Source: Desulfosporosinus sp.
GTDB lineage: Bacteria > Bacillota > Desulfitobacteriia > Desulfitobacteriales > Desulfitobacteriaceae
Direction: 5' to 3'
Assembly (NCBI GenBank): GCA_003513495.1
Contig: DOPM01000003.1
Span: forward strand, 1 to 64,000
DNA: 64,000 nucleotides
The position numbers were made by a program, and so were the translations under genes. Numbering within the stretch: position 1 is the first letter of the stretch; every line of letters starts with the position of its first letter. This document shows, piece by piece, positions 16,442-24,593 of this stretch. The notes beneath the pieces are model-generated. The model ran no database searches and had not been told where the DNA came from. It saw only the letters and a program-made list of their open reading frames with translations.

Positions 16442-17557
16442 ATGAAGACAAAGAATAAAGTGCTAATAACACTAATAGTTACATTATTATCCCTTATAGC
16501 TTTGGCAATCCCTAGATACACTAGTCCCTCTGAATTTCACGCAACCAAACAACCAATGGTTGCTTTCCAAGAAGCACAGAAATCTGGCCAACCAGTCTTC
16601 TTAGAGTTCTATGCTAAATGGTGACCCAGCTGTAGGAGCATGGAGCCCGTGGTGCTGGCTCTCGAGAAAAAATATAGTGATATGGTCAACTTTATTATCG
16701 TTGATATTGATGACCCGCAAGGACAGGCCCTTGCTCGTCAATTTGACATTTACTATATCCCTGCCTTTTTTGTAATAGATCCACAGGGTCAAATTACCTA
16801 CAGTGATACCGGACCACAGAATAAAACTGCCTTAGAAAATGCCCTCAATTCTGGCAATCCCAAATATAGCTGGAGCGAATCGTTCTTCAAAGAGACTCTC
16901 CCCCAAGCTTTGGCCAATGGCGGGTTAATCATCATACTTTTGGTTTTTTTAGGTGGATTAATGACTAGCTTAAGCCCTTGCATATTGTCCATGTTACCCG
17001 TCATGCTCGGTTATATCGGCGGTCTGGAAAAACCCTCTAAAACTAAGGGTTTTATCACGTCATTGTCCTTTGTCCTAGGCTTAGCCATTACCTTTGCTAT
17101 TTTGGGAATAGTAGCCTCACTTTTAGGTAAGGCTTTTGGTCAGATCGGCCCTTTATGGACCTATATTATAGGTTTTCTCTCAATTGTCATGGGATTACAG
17201 TTAATTGGGGTACTGAATATCAATCTTCCAGGTTTACAGGCTATGCCCGAGAAAAAGGGCGGACTTTTCGGATCTTTTGGAGTGGGCTTATTATTCGGTC
17301 TTGTTGCTTCACCCTGTGCTACTCCCGTATTAGCTGTTCTGATGACGTATGTAGCAGGTCAAGGTATGCTTTGGTATGGTGCTTTATTACTCTTTGTCTA
17401 TGGGCTTGGCCACGGGCTACCATTGATAATTGCGGGTACTTTTACAGCCGTTCTAAAAAGTTTACCCCGCTTACAAAAATGGGGCAACTATATTACGTTT
17501 CTAAGTGGTAGCTTACTCATAGTTTTGGGTTTATACTTCTTCATACGAACAGCTTAG
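16442..17557 (+). CDS. Selenoprotein: thioredoxin-CcdA fusion with Sec-x-x-Cys motif (TGA at 16622-16624 read as selenocysteine)
   Basis: One reading frame of 371 codons contains a single internal TGA. An N-terminal anchor (residues 8-24) leads into a thioredoxin domain whose redox motif reads AKW-U61-P-S-C64, with TGA exactly where thioredoxins have the first, nucleophilic Cys. The fold continues in frame (MEPVVLALEKKY, YYIPAFFVIDPQG with the cis-Pro). From about residue 150 come six helices of a CcdA/DsbD transmembrane domain with SPCILSMLPV and ASPCATPVL, its redox cysteines. A SECIS-like hairpin follows the TGA. Expected role: carry reducing power across the membrane to the operon's extracellular partners (DUF2318 or CYTC of permease 1). 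A nonsense mutation is the alternative, but both halves are intact. Confidence 0.87.
16642..16662 (+). promoter_or_regulatory. Bacterial SECIS-like hairpin
   Basis: GGAGCC (16642-16647) pairs with GGCTCT (16657-16662, one G-U) around a 9-nt loop starting CG. The loop G at 16649 is 25 nt after the TGA, within the 16-37 nt range reported for bacterial SECIS elements. It lies wholly inside the coding sequence. Confidence 0.65.
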
Positions 17558-17580
17558 CGATAAAGTTGCATTCTCATGAT

Positions 17581-17607
17581 CAGAATGATTCTTCTGTTTT
17601 GTTTTTT
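17581..17607 (+). terminator. Probable terminator of the sigma-54 operon
   Basis: A short CAGAA/TTCTG stem is followed by TTTTGTTTTTT. The stem is only 5 bp, but it lies directly after the last gene. Confidence 0.45.
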
Positions 17608-17670
17608 CTCCAGTAACCATATTCTTTTCACTTTATAGTATATATAAAGTCGAGAAGGAGTTGATGAAAA

Positions 17671-18087
17671 TTGTCGGTCTGCTACATGGGGTATCCAGAA
17701 TTTCATCCGGGTAACAAAGTTGTATCTTTAGTCTTCCATCCACCGGAAATTCAAAGGGGAACGGAAGTTACCATTATTTCACCTCGCTTGGGTGACCTTT
17801 ATGCCGTGCAATTACCTGATGGAGAACTTCATAGATGGTTTGCCGGAACTGAATTGCAGACAGTAAGTTCAAGCTCCATTTCGTGTATACCTTATAGATT
17901 AGGGGATTTAGTAAGAGTATTGAATGATCGGGGTCATCCGCCAAAGATTAAAAAGGGTATGATAGTTAAAATTGTTAAGGTTATTTCACAAATACCATTT
18001 TATGATTTAAAACTTGAGAATGGAAAATATCATCGTTGGCTTGCTGACTTTGAGATAGTGAGCCGCGATCTAATCCAATCTTCCTAA
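17671..18087 (+). CDS. Unknown protein with two tandem SH3-like repeats
   Basis: 138 aa. Two copies of a roughly 60-residue unit are visible: the first ends in VQLPDGELHRWFAGTEL and the second in LKLENGKYHRWLADFEI, each preceded by a G(D/N)xV...P.I..G segment. The pattern suggests small beta-barrels of SH3/KOW type. I know no function. AGAAGGAG at 17652-17659 favours the TTG at 17671; ATG 17686 is an alternative. It has no operon partner and is followed by a terminator shared with the convergent SHOCT gene. Confidence 0.6.
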   Translation: MSVCYMGYPEFHPGNKVVSLVFHPPEIQRGTEVTIISPRLGDLYAVQLPDGELHRWFAGTELQTVSSSSISCIPYRLGDLVRVLNDRGHPPKIKKGMIVKIVKVISQIPFYDLKLENGKYHRWLADFEIVSRDLIQSS

Positions 18088-18124
18088 AACCAGTACTACA
18101 GCGGGGTTCAGAACATTAGTATTT

Positions 18125-18160
18125 ATAAAAGCAGCAGGAGTCTATCCTGCCGCTCTTATA
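18125..18160. terminator. Bidirectional hairpin terminator
   Basis: AGCAGCAGGA and TCCTGCCGCT pair with one mismatch, between convergent genes. Short T-rich stretches lie on both sides. Confidence 0.6.
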
Positions 18161-18169
18161 GTTTCTTAT

Positions 18170-18451
18170 TCAATTACTCTCTAAATCCAGCTTCCGACTT
18201 TGATACTCTGCCGAATCTATCTCTCCACGAGCATAGCGTTCACGAAGGATATCTATTGCAGCATGCTTACCTCCGCCCCCATTATGAGTATATGAGGCAT
18301 TTCGACGAAATAGATAGATGCCCAGAATAATAATCCCGATTAGAAAGATGAGATGCATTCCCATCCCTGCCATTCCCATCATCCCATAGCCGCCGCTTCC
18401 ATAACCACCATATCCCCAACCACCCATCATATTACCCCAGCCATTCATCAT
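18170..18451 (-). CDS. Small membrane protein with SHOCT domain, Met/Gly-rich
   Basis: 93 aa. A Met-, Gly- and Tyr-rich N-terminus (MMNGWGNMMGGWGYGGYGSG), one membrane helix (about 33-50), and a C-terminal SHOCT motif (DILRERYARGEIDSAEYQSRKLDL). SHOCT modules are short oligomerisation or tethering segments. Methionine-rich ends are common in copper-handling proteins, so a metal link is possible but unproven. It is the last of three small genes read together. Confidence 0.75.
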   Translation of the reverse strand: MMNGWGNMMGGWGYGGYGSGGYGMMGMAGMGMHLIFLIGIIILGIYLFRRNASYTHNGGGGKHAAIDILRERYARGEIDSAEYQSRKLDLESN

Positions 18452-18523
18452 ATTAATTCCTCCTTCAATTTATTTCCTTAAAAATAAATTTATATTCCCC
18501 TTCATCAATAAAGAAACCGTAAT

Positions 18524-18745
18524 TTATTCCTTTTTAATGGATATTAGTTGCGTTTGTCCTGACAATTCTTGTTTCCGTTCAAGGTAATCTTTTCTATCAA
18601 TCTCACCCCGTGCATAACGTGCATTCAATATATCCAGCGGCATATTGGTCTGAGATTGATAATCCTTGCAGCATGATCCTCTAGAACTGGATGGATTAAA
18701 CATGTAATATGCAATAAAAGCCAATAGTATTAACCCAAACATCAT
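18524..18745 (-). CDS. Small membrane protein with SHOCT domain
   Basis: 73 aa. N-terminal membrane helix (MMFGLILLAFIAYYMF), a CC pair near residue 25, then a SHOCT motif (DILNARYARGEIDRKDYLERKQEL). The C-terminal half is clearly homologous to that of the neighbouring 93-aa protein, which suggests local duplication. It lies 20 bp after the Met-rich secreted protein gene. Confidence 0.72.
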   Translation of the reverse strand: MMFGLILLAFIAYYMFNPSSSRGSCCKDYQSQTNMPLDILNARYARGEIDRKDYLERKQELSGQTQLISIKKE

Positions 18746-18765
18746 CTATGTTCTCTCCTTTTCAA

Positions 18766-19200
18766 TTAGTAACTCGAAGCCATGGCATTTCTACTTCCAT
18801 TCATCATGAAGCCTTGTGAACCAGTCATTCCAGTACCGTTAGTCATCATTCTCCCTCCAGAATCCCTCATGTATTCGTTCATTCTATCTAGGTTTTCTTG
18901 CCCCATTTGAGCTTTAACCGCTGGATCTGAGTTCATGAATTCTTGCATCTTTTGAATATCTCCTGTTTGCATTGCTTCCTGCATTACCTGCGAATTATGA
19001 AGGCTTTGCATTTCCGTCGAATTCATAAGAGCTTGGTGTTGTTCCGTTGAAAATGTTTTTTGCATGTATCCGTGCATTTTACCAAACCATCCCTTCCCTT
19101 GTTGTTGGGTTGTTTCGGCTAAGGCCGGCAAAGCAATAAATACTACTGCTAATGTTGCTGTTCCTAAAATCGTAATTATTTTCTTACTTGATTTTTTCAT
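18766..19200 (-). CDS. Secreted Met-rich protein of unknown function
   Basis: 144 aa with a clear signal peptide (KKSSKKIITILGTATLAVVF, cleavage near ALPALA-E). The mature part is mostly helical and carries about twenty methionines plus several histidines (for example KMHGYMQK, MNEYMRDSGGRMM). Met/His-rich exported proteins often bind Cu(I) or Ag(I); that is inference. It is the first of three small genes with two SHOCT proteins. I do not recognise a named family. Confidence 0.7.
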   Translation of the reverse strand: MKKSSKKIITILGTATLAVVFIALPALAETTQQQGKGWFGKMHGYMQKTFSTEQHQALMNSTEMQSLHNSQVMQEAMQTGDIQKMQEFMNSDPAVKAQMGQENLDRMNEYMRDSGGRMMTNGTGMTGSQGFMMNGSRNAMASSY

Positions 19201-19319
19201 ACTATATTCCTCCCAATCACTTATTTTTTCTCAATCGTCAGGACTTCCTATGTCCTTAGTCTAACTCTTCAATACGATTAACTCATGAAAAAGTTGTGAA
19301 TTTCTCATGAACACACAAG

Positions 19320-19360
19320 CAAGCAAGTGGCTACGGTCAATAACCTAAGCCACTTGCTTG
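19320..19360. terminator. Hairpin between the racemase and the Met-rich gene
   Basis: A perfect 12-bp stem (19321-19332 with 19348-19359). It lies downstream of the racemase gene on the minus strand. The T-run is weak on either side. Confidence 0.55.
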
Positions 19361-19421
19361 TCTTTACTTATTTGAGCTCCTGCTGTGTAATTAATCTCTA
19401 GAAGTGGTCATATTAATAGTT

Positions 19422-20111
19422 TCAACCGAGGGCAAAGTTTACCGCACCAATTGCATGAACCAAGGTTGTATCATATAACGGCACCGTTGAGTCCTGTGAT
19501 TTAACTAACAGGCCAATCTCAGTACAACCGAGGATGATTCCCTCCGCGCCGTGTTCTATTAAGTCCTCAATAATTCTTTTATAATTGGACCTCGATTCGT
19601 CATTTATTTTCCCTAAGCATAGTTCTTCGTAAATTACAGAATTTACAATTACTCGATCAGTTTCCTTAGGTATCAGAACCTTTATGCCCTGTGCCTCTAA
19701 GCGTGATTTGTAAAAATCCTGTTCCATTGTGTAGCTTGTTCCCAACAATCCAATTGTTTTAACTCCCTGCGATAGAACTTCTCTCGCAGTGATATCAGCT
19801 ATGTGAAGTAGCGGAATACTTATTCCCGCCTGGATCTCATCCGCAACTTTGTGCATTGTGTTAGTGCAAATAACAATAAATTCTGCCCCTGCTGCTTCAA
19901 GACTACGCGCTGCATCTGATAAACGTTGGGCAGCCTTATGCCATTCGCCATTTCTTTGATAGGACTCTACTTCCCCGAAGTCTACACTATACAGGACGCA
20001 TTTTGCCGAGTGCAAACCTCCTAGCCTTTGCTTAACTTCTTGATTGATAATTCTGTAATACTCGGATGTTGATTCCCAACTCATCCCTCCGATTAAACCA
20101 ATAGTCTTCAT
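19422..20111 (-). CDS. Aspartate/glutamate racemase family protein
   Basis: 229 aa, a PLP-independent two-cysteine racemase. The first catalytic Cys is in VICTNTMH (about residue 83) and the second in GIILGCTEIGLL (about residue 195). The N-terminal GLIGGMSWESTSEYYR is typical of the RacX/YgeA/aspartate racemase group. The substrate is probably aspartate, glutamate or a wider set of amino acids. It sits behind a polar amino-acid transporter operon but beyond that operon's terminator, so a joint role is only suggested. Confidence 0.85.
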   Translation of the reverse strand: MKTIGLIGGMSWESTSEYYRIINQEVKQRLGGLHSAKCVLYSVDFGEVESYQRNGEWHKAAQRLSDAARSLEAAGAEFIVICTNTMHKVADEIQAGISIPLLHIADITAREVLSQGVKTIGLLGTSYTMEQDFYKSRLEAQGIKVLIPKETDRVIVNSVIYEELCLGKINDESRSNYKRIIEDLIEHGAEGIILGCTEIGLLVKSQDSTVPLYDTTLVHAIGAVNFALG

Positions 20112-20245
20112 TGTTACCTCCAGTTCTATGGATTAGATATAGATTCCACATCGTCAGTTATAAAATTCGTCGTTTAAATTAGGATTCCTTCCTTATCTGT
20201 AACTGATTAACACAATGTCTTTTTCTTACTACTTCCTGATTAGTA

Positions 20246-20274
20246 CCAAAAAGGCGACCCATTCGGGTCGCCTT
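20246..20274 (-). terminator. Terminator of the amino-acid ABC operon
   Basis: A perfect 10-bp stem AAGGCGACCC/GGGTCGCCTT with ATTC loop (20251-20274), followed on the minus strand by TTTTT (20250-20246). Confidence 0.9.
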
Positions 20275-20338
20275 AAACATTATTTTTGCTGGCATTAGCC
20301 TAATCATTTATTACTATACTTAAACTCTAGTATAATCG

Positions 20339-20989
20339 TCAATAACTCTGATGCACCATTTTAAGTTGTTGTCTACGAGCTACGATTGAAAGCGAATAAT
20401 TCAAAACGAAATAGGTTGAAGCAATCATTCCAAAGACGGCAAAGAACTGACTCGTGGAACCGTATTGTCCTAAAATAATCATTCCTTTACCCGTCAGATC
20501 TTCCACACCCACAACCCATACAAAGGATGTGTCCTTAATGACCGTTATAAACTGTGATACTAATGGGGGAATCATCTTGTGCATAGCTTGTGGAAGAATG
20601 ATATGCGTCAAGGTTTGACGATAGGAAAAACCCTGGGATTTAGCGGCTTCCCATTGTCCCTCATCAATGGAGGTTAACCCCCCTCGGACAATCTCAGCAA
20701 TAATGGCCGAAGTAAAGACTGCAATTGCGACAATTCCAGAATTAATCGGTTTCATTGTGGTCATAAAACGGAAAACTAAAATAAAAAGGAGCATTGGTAT
20801 GTTCCTAACACACTCTATATAGATTGCAGCGATTCTACCCAGAATTGGTTGTTTAGAGTAACGAGCAATGCCAAGAATTGTCCCAAAGACAAAACTAAGC
20901 AGAATAGCCATGACTGCAATATACAGTGTGGTCATAAGTCCATGACCTAAAAAACGAATTAATTCAGGTTTAAAGACCTCTTGAATCAT
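20339..20989 (-). CDS. Polar amino-acid ABC transporter permease 2
   Basis: 216 aa, HisMQ/GlnP family. Five membrane segments, with the conserved EAA loop around SKSQGFSYRQTLTHIILPQA. It overlaps the other permease gene by 4 bp (ATGA) and forms the heterodimeric channel with it. It is the last gene of the operon. Confidence 0.9.
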   Translation of the reverse strand: MIQEVFKPELIRFLGHGLMTTLYIAVMAILLSFVFGTILGIARYSKQPILGRIAAIYIECVRNIPMLLFILVFRFMTTMKPINSGIVAIAVFTSAIIAEIVRGGLTSIDEGQWEAAKSQGFSYRQTLTHIILPQAMHKMIPPLVSQFITVIKDTSFVWVVGVEDLTGKGMIILGQYGSTSQFFAVFGMIASTYFVLNYSLSIVARRQQLKMVHQSY

Positions 20990-21657
20990 GCGGACACCCC
21001 CGTTTTACCTTCTAAGCGGCGTGTAAGAGTCGCTAAAGGCAAACAAAGGAGAAGATAAAGTAAACCAACGGCAACATAAGCTGGTCCGTAGTAGATATTC
21101 TCACTTGACCATGAGTCGGCACGATACATGAGATCACCGCCGGCGACCATGGCTAGAACCGATGTGTTTTTAATCAGATTAACTGCTTGATTAGTGAGCG
21201 GAGGTAAAACAATTCGGGAGGCCTGCGGCAAGATTACATGCCGCATAGCTCCCCAAAAACTAAATCCTTGAGATAAAGCTGCTTCCATTTGTCCCTTGTG
21301 GATCGATTCGATTCCAGCTCTAACGACTTCAGCTATATAAGCTCCATGATACACACCCACACCTAAGACACCCACTGTGAAGACCGGTAGCATAATGCCC
21401 ATATGTGGCAGTCCATGATATAGAAAAAATACCTGAATTACAAGAGGTGTATTTTGAATGAATTCTACATAAACGCGACTCAATAACTTGGCGAGTTTCC
21501 ACTGAGAAGTCCCTAAAACCCCAAACACGATCCCAAGTATAAGGGCTAATGTAAGAGAAAGGACAGCTACCATGATTGTAGTTTTAAACCCCTCAGCAAA
21601 TACCGTCCAATCACGGAAAAGCGCTTCCCATTTAAACCAGGCAAAAGGACCAACCAC
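20986..21657 (-). CDS. Polar amino-acid ABC transporter permease 1
   Basis: 223 aa, HisMQ family, five membrane helices and the EAA loop ALSQGFSFWGAMRHVILPQA. It begins immediately at the end of the binding-protein gene (1-bp overlap) and overlaps the second permease, so translation is coupled. Glutamine, glutamate or aspartate is the likely substrate, from the binding protein. Confidence 0.9.
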   Translation of the reverse strand: MVGPFAWFKWEALFRDWTVFAEGFKTTIMVAVLSLTLALILGIVFGVLGTSQWKLAKLLSRVYVEFIQNTPLVIQVFFLYHGLPHMGIMLPVFTVGVLGVGVYHGAYIAEVVRAGIESIHKGQMEAALSQGFSFWGAMRHVILPQASRIVLPPLTNQAVNLIKNTSVLAMVAGGDLMYRADSWSSENIYYGPAYVAVGLLYLLLCLPLATLTRRLEGKTGVSA

Positions 21658-22466
21658 TATTTAAGCCCCCACTTTTGTATCATTTTATCGAGTTCTCCGG
21701 ATGTTTTCAACTCAGCAACCGTATCATTAACTAATTTAGCCAATCCGTCATTTCCCTTCTTAGAGGCAACTCCGTAATCCTGAGGACTGAAGCTATCATC
21801 CAATATGATCGTTGAATCGTCTAAATATCCAAATAGAATAGATCCGTCCACTGAGAAACAATCAACTCGGCCAGATACCAAGGCTGCCTTAATTTCCGGA
21901 TAGGTACTATACTCAAGGAAGTTGACTTTTGCTCCAACTTTATCTGCCGCCTCTTGAATGGCTTTTTTACTGGTCGCGCTTTGAGCTACACCAATCTTTT
22001 TACCATCCAAATCTTTGAGACTTTTAATACCAGAATCCTTTTTAACCATTAATTTCACACCATCAGTAAAATATGAATCTGAGAAGTTGTAACTCTTTTT
22101 GCGTTCTTCTGTAACCGTAAAGGTTGCGATAACAAGATCTACATCCCCACTATCTAACAAAGGTCCGCGGGTTTTTGCTGTGACCGCCGTAGTTTCGATT
22201 TTTTCTTCTCCCAAAATCTCTTTAGAGATAACTTTGGCCAAATCGATTTCGAATCCGTCGACTACTTCTGTCTTAGGATCCTTATACCCAAACTTAGGAA
22301 CATCCACTTTAACTCCTACTTTTAGAACACCACGGTCTTTAATGGCCTGAATATCTGCAGGCACTCCGCTGTTGCTTTTCTCTGGGGTAGCGGGTGTGGA
22401 CCCACATCCAGTTACCAGGCCGGCAACTAACAATAGGCTCGTCAAAATCATACCAATCTTCTTCAT
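21657..22466 (-). CDS. Amino-acid ABC transporter substrate-binding lipoprotein (GlnH/PEB1-like)
   Basis: 269 aa. Lipoprotein signal with lipobox LVTGC (Cys at about residue 21), then a family-3 solute-binding fold: GVLKVGVKVDVPKFGYKDP, DGFEIDLAKVI, LVIATFTVTEERKKSYNFS and the second-lobe VAQSATSKKA. The FEIDL and TVTEERK motifs are those of glutamine/glutamate/aspartate binders; exact specificity is open. A 94-bp gap separates it from the ATPase gene. Confidence 0.9.
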   Translation of the reverse strand: MKKIGMILTSLLLVAGLVTGCGSTPATPEKSNSGVPADIQAIKDRGVLKVGVKVDVPKFGYKDPKTEVVDGFEIDLAKVISKEILGEEKIETTAVTAKTRGPLLDSGDVDLVIATFTVTEERKKSYNFSDSYFTDGVKLMVKKDSGIKSLKDLDGKKIGVAQSATSKKAIQEAADKVGAKVNFLEYSTYPEIKAALVSGRVDCFSVDGSILFGYLDDSTIILDDSFSPQDYGVASKKGNDGLAKLVNDTVAELKTSGELDKMIQKWGLK

Positions 22467-22560
22467 AATTTATCCCCCTCTTCGAATCGTTTAGTCGCAG
22501 ATTACCCGCGCTTCCATATTGAACACCTGAAATAAGGTATAAGCAGGCCGAATTTAAAGA

Positions 22561-23286
22561 TTAGCGTAAAATTCGGCTTAAGAATGACTTGGTTCGTTCA
22601 TGAGTAGGATTTTCAAAAAAGAGTTTGGGAGAATTCTCTTCCACGATTTGTCCATCATCCATGAAAATGACACGATCTGCAACCGTTTTGGCAAAACCCA
22701 TCTCATGGGTGACAACAACCATAGTAATTCCCTCATGAGCTAAATCAACCATAACATCAAGAACTTCCTGGATCATTTCCGGATCTAGTGCGGATGTTGG
22801 CTCATCGAAGAGCATAATTTTTGGGCGCATTGCTAGGGCACGGGCAATGGCTACCCGTTGTTGCTGTCCACCAGAAAGTTGCGACGGATAGACTTTAGCT
22901 TTTTCCTTTAGCCCTACACGTTCTAGGAAAGCCATCCCTTCCTCTGCTGCTTCAGCCTGAGTCACTCCTTTAATTAGCGTAGGAGCAAGTGTCAAATTCT
23001 CCAGGACTGTTTTGTGAGGATAGAGATTAAATTGTTGAAAAACCATTGCTACGGATTGACGAACTTTAGCTACTAGTGCTTTATGAGCAGTAATCTCTAC
23101 CCCGTCCACCGTTACTTTTCCAGAACTGGGCTTTTCTAAAAGGTTCATACAGCGAATTAATGTACTTTTGCCTGATCCACTGGGGCCAATGACCACCAAT
23201 TTTTCTCCCGACTTTACCGTTAGATTAATATCTTTCAAAACATGCAAATGACCAAAATGTTTGTTTACCCCTTCAAGTTGAATCAA
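22561..23286 (-). CDS. glnQ: Polar amino-acid ABC transporter ATP-binding protein
   Basis: 241 aa, complete ABC ATPase of the GlnQ/HisP family: Walker A GPSGSGKST, Q-loop VFQQFNLYPHKTVLENLTLAP, signature LSGGQQQR, Walker B IMLFDEPTSALDPE, H-loop VTHEMGFA. First gene of the four-gene importer. The gene symbol is by family only. Confidence 0.92.
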   Translation of the reverse strand: MIQLEGVNKHFGHLHVLKDINLTVKSGEKLVVIGPSGSGKSTLIRCMNLLEKPSSGKVTVDGVEITAHKALVAKVRQSVAMVFQQFNLYPHKTVLENLTLAPTLIKGVTQAEAAEEGMAFLERVGLKEKAKVYPSQLSGGQQQRVAIARALAMRPKIMLFDEPTSALDPEMIQEVLDVMVDLAHEGITMVVVTHEMGFAKTVADRVIFMDDGQIVEENSPKLFFENPTHERTKSFLSRILR

Positions 23287-23423
23287 GCGGCTTCTCCTTC
23301 CACTACTTCTATTTTCTTCCTCAAAAATTTCCTAAAGTTTGTCAGTTATGTTAACTCTTATTCGTCTCTTATAAAAAAATTCCTCTATTAATGATAAAGT
23401 ATAATGTATACATTGGATTCAGG

Positions 23424-23620
23424 TTGACAAAAACTTAAACTTGTTCTAAACTATAAAACGAGCTGACATTGAGATCGCGCAATGGCGCGACATAAAATCG
23501 GAGAAAGCATTTGCATATGGAACTCATGTTTGTGAACGATATTTACTGTAAACGAGCATGTGGTGCAGATGAACCCGTAACAAGAGAGGGACGACTTATT
23601 GTCGCCCCTCTCTTGTTTTT
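23424..23620 (+). ncRNA. Putative small RNA with own promoter and terminator
   Basis: A consensus promoter TTGACA-17-TAAACT (23424-23452) predicts a start near 23459. A perfect-arm terminator (AACAAGAGAGGG with CCCTCTCTTGTT plus an inner GAC/GTC, then TTTTT) ends at 23620. The roughly 160-nt transcript contains a TCGCGC/GCGCGA hairpin (23474-23490). A GGAG near 23501 could serve a small reading frame at ATG 23519, but this runs straight through the terminator. The next gene is on the other strand, so it is not a leader. The rest of 23287-23718 shows nothing else. Confidence 0.45.
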
Positions 23621-23718
23621 AATATATGTACTTTATATGTACTTTCTGACCAGTACGCAAAAAACAGCGTCGGTTTTCCTTTCCCCGTTACGCTGCCTCT
23701 CTTTTGCAATCTATATCG

Positions 23719-24069
23719 TTAAATATCCGCAAGCCCTAAACTTATTTCAATCGCTTGGTCCACCCTTAACATTACTTCTTCATCTAAAACAGCCACTTTT
23801 TCTTTAAGTCGACTTTTATCAATCGTCCGAATCTGCTCAGTTAGTATGACCGAATCCCGTTCCAACCCGCTGCGTTTTGCCCTTACTTCCACGTGAGTCG
23901 GTAATTTTGCTTTCGCAATCTGTGAAGTGATCGCGGCAATAATTGTCGTCGGACTAAATTGATTCCCTATGTCGTTTTGAATGACGAGGACAGGACGAGT
24001 CCCCCCTTGTTCTGAGCCGACGACGGGGTTAAGCTCTGCGTAGTAGATTTCCCCGCGTTTTATCATCAT
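23719..24069 (-). CDS. mazF: MazF/EndoA-type mRNA interferase toxin
   Basis: 116 aa, PemK/MazF fold, very close to Bacillus EndoA (NdoA). MIKRGEIYYAELNPVVGSEQGGTRPVLVIQNDIGN at the N-terminus carries the catalytic Arg region, and TEQIRTIDKSRL is the conserved Thr/Gln strand. It would cleave mRNA at short specific sites. It overlaps the antitoxin gene by 4 bp (ATGA). It stands downstream of alr and acpS as in Bacillus, though other genes intervene. Confidence 0.93.
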   Translation of the reverse strand: MMIKRGEIYYAELNPVVGSEQGGTRPVLVIQNDIGNQFSPTTIIAAITSQIAKAKLPTHVEVRAKRSGLERDSVILTEQIRTIDKSRLKEKVAVLDEEVMLRVDQAIEISLGLADI

Positions 24070-24344
24070 CTCTGATACGCCACCATCGTTTCTTCATAAT
24101 ACTCTAATACCTCTTGTTCTGTTGAAAATAATTCTCTGGCTATCGATAAATTCAGTTGCGCCATCTCTAGGTACCCTTTACGCATCTGCTCATGGATTCC
24201 TTTCTTACGGCGTTCGTGAAGGATGCTATTCAATGCTTCTCGAATAAATTCGCTACGATTACGCTTTTCAACTGTAACGATCCCATCTACCTCCGCAAGC
24301 AAACTTTCTGGTAAACTTATCATAATTCGCTTACTTTCTGCCAC
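24066..24344 (-). CDS. mazE: MazE/NdoAI-type antitoxin (ribbon-helix-helix)
   Basis: 92 aa. The N-terminal ribbon-helix-helix DNA-binding part is RIMISLPESLLAEVDGIV, followed by RSEFIREALNSIL; a helical C-terminus should wrap the toxin. The start is GTG at 24344 behind a GGGGGTG site. It pairs with the toxin and probably represses its own promoter. Confidence 0.9.
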   Translation of the reverse strand: MAESKRIMISLPESLLAEVDGIVTVEKRNRSEFIREALNSILHERRKKGIHEQMRKGYLEMAQLNLSIARELFSTEQEVLEYYEETMVAYQR

Positions 24345-24536
24345 ATTAGCACCCCCAAGTCATTTAGCTAAAGCTATACTCTATTATAGACAGTAATCCA
24401 AAAAAGTGTCAACGAATTCGATAGGTAAATAAACCTAAACCCCATGAAAACCAAGTTAATTGGCCATGTAAATTATGGCAAGAGGTCATTATACTCCAAA
24501 ATTTAATGAAAGCATCGTTCATTAATGATAGTATAT

Positions 24537-24567
24537 CAGTATATCACTGATGATATACTGATTTTTT
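24537..24567 (+). terminator. Hairpin with T-run downstream of gatD (plus orientation)
   Basis: CAGTATATCA (24537-24546) and TGATATACTG (24551-24560) pair perfectly around CTGA, and TTTTTT follows on the plus strand. The flanking genes are both on the minus strand, so it may stop antisense transcription or serve gatD only as a stabilising hairpin. Confidence 0.4.
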
Positions 24568-24593
24568 GTTCCGATTCAATTATAGCACTGATT

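Noticed and set aside
16442..16640. Reading the region as two separate genes (60-aa peptide and 305-aa CcdA protein) or as a pseudogene
   Set aside because: Both parts are in the same frame, the TGA falls on the catalytic Cys position, the second part lacks its own ribosome site at the apparent ATG, and a SECIS-like hairpin follows.
23511..23807. 98-codon plus-strand frame
   Set aside because: It runs through a strong intrinsic terminator and overlaps mazF on the other strand; only the short 5' part could be real.
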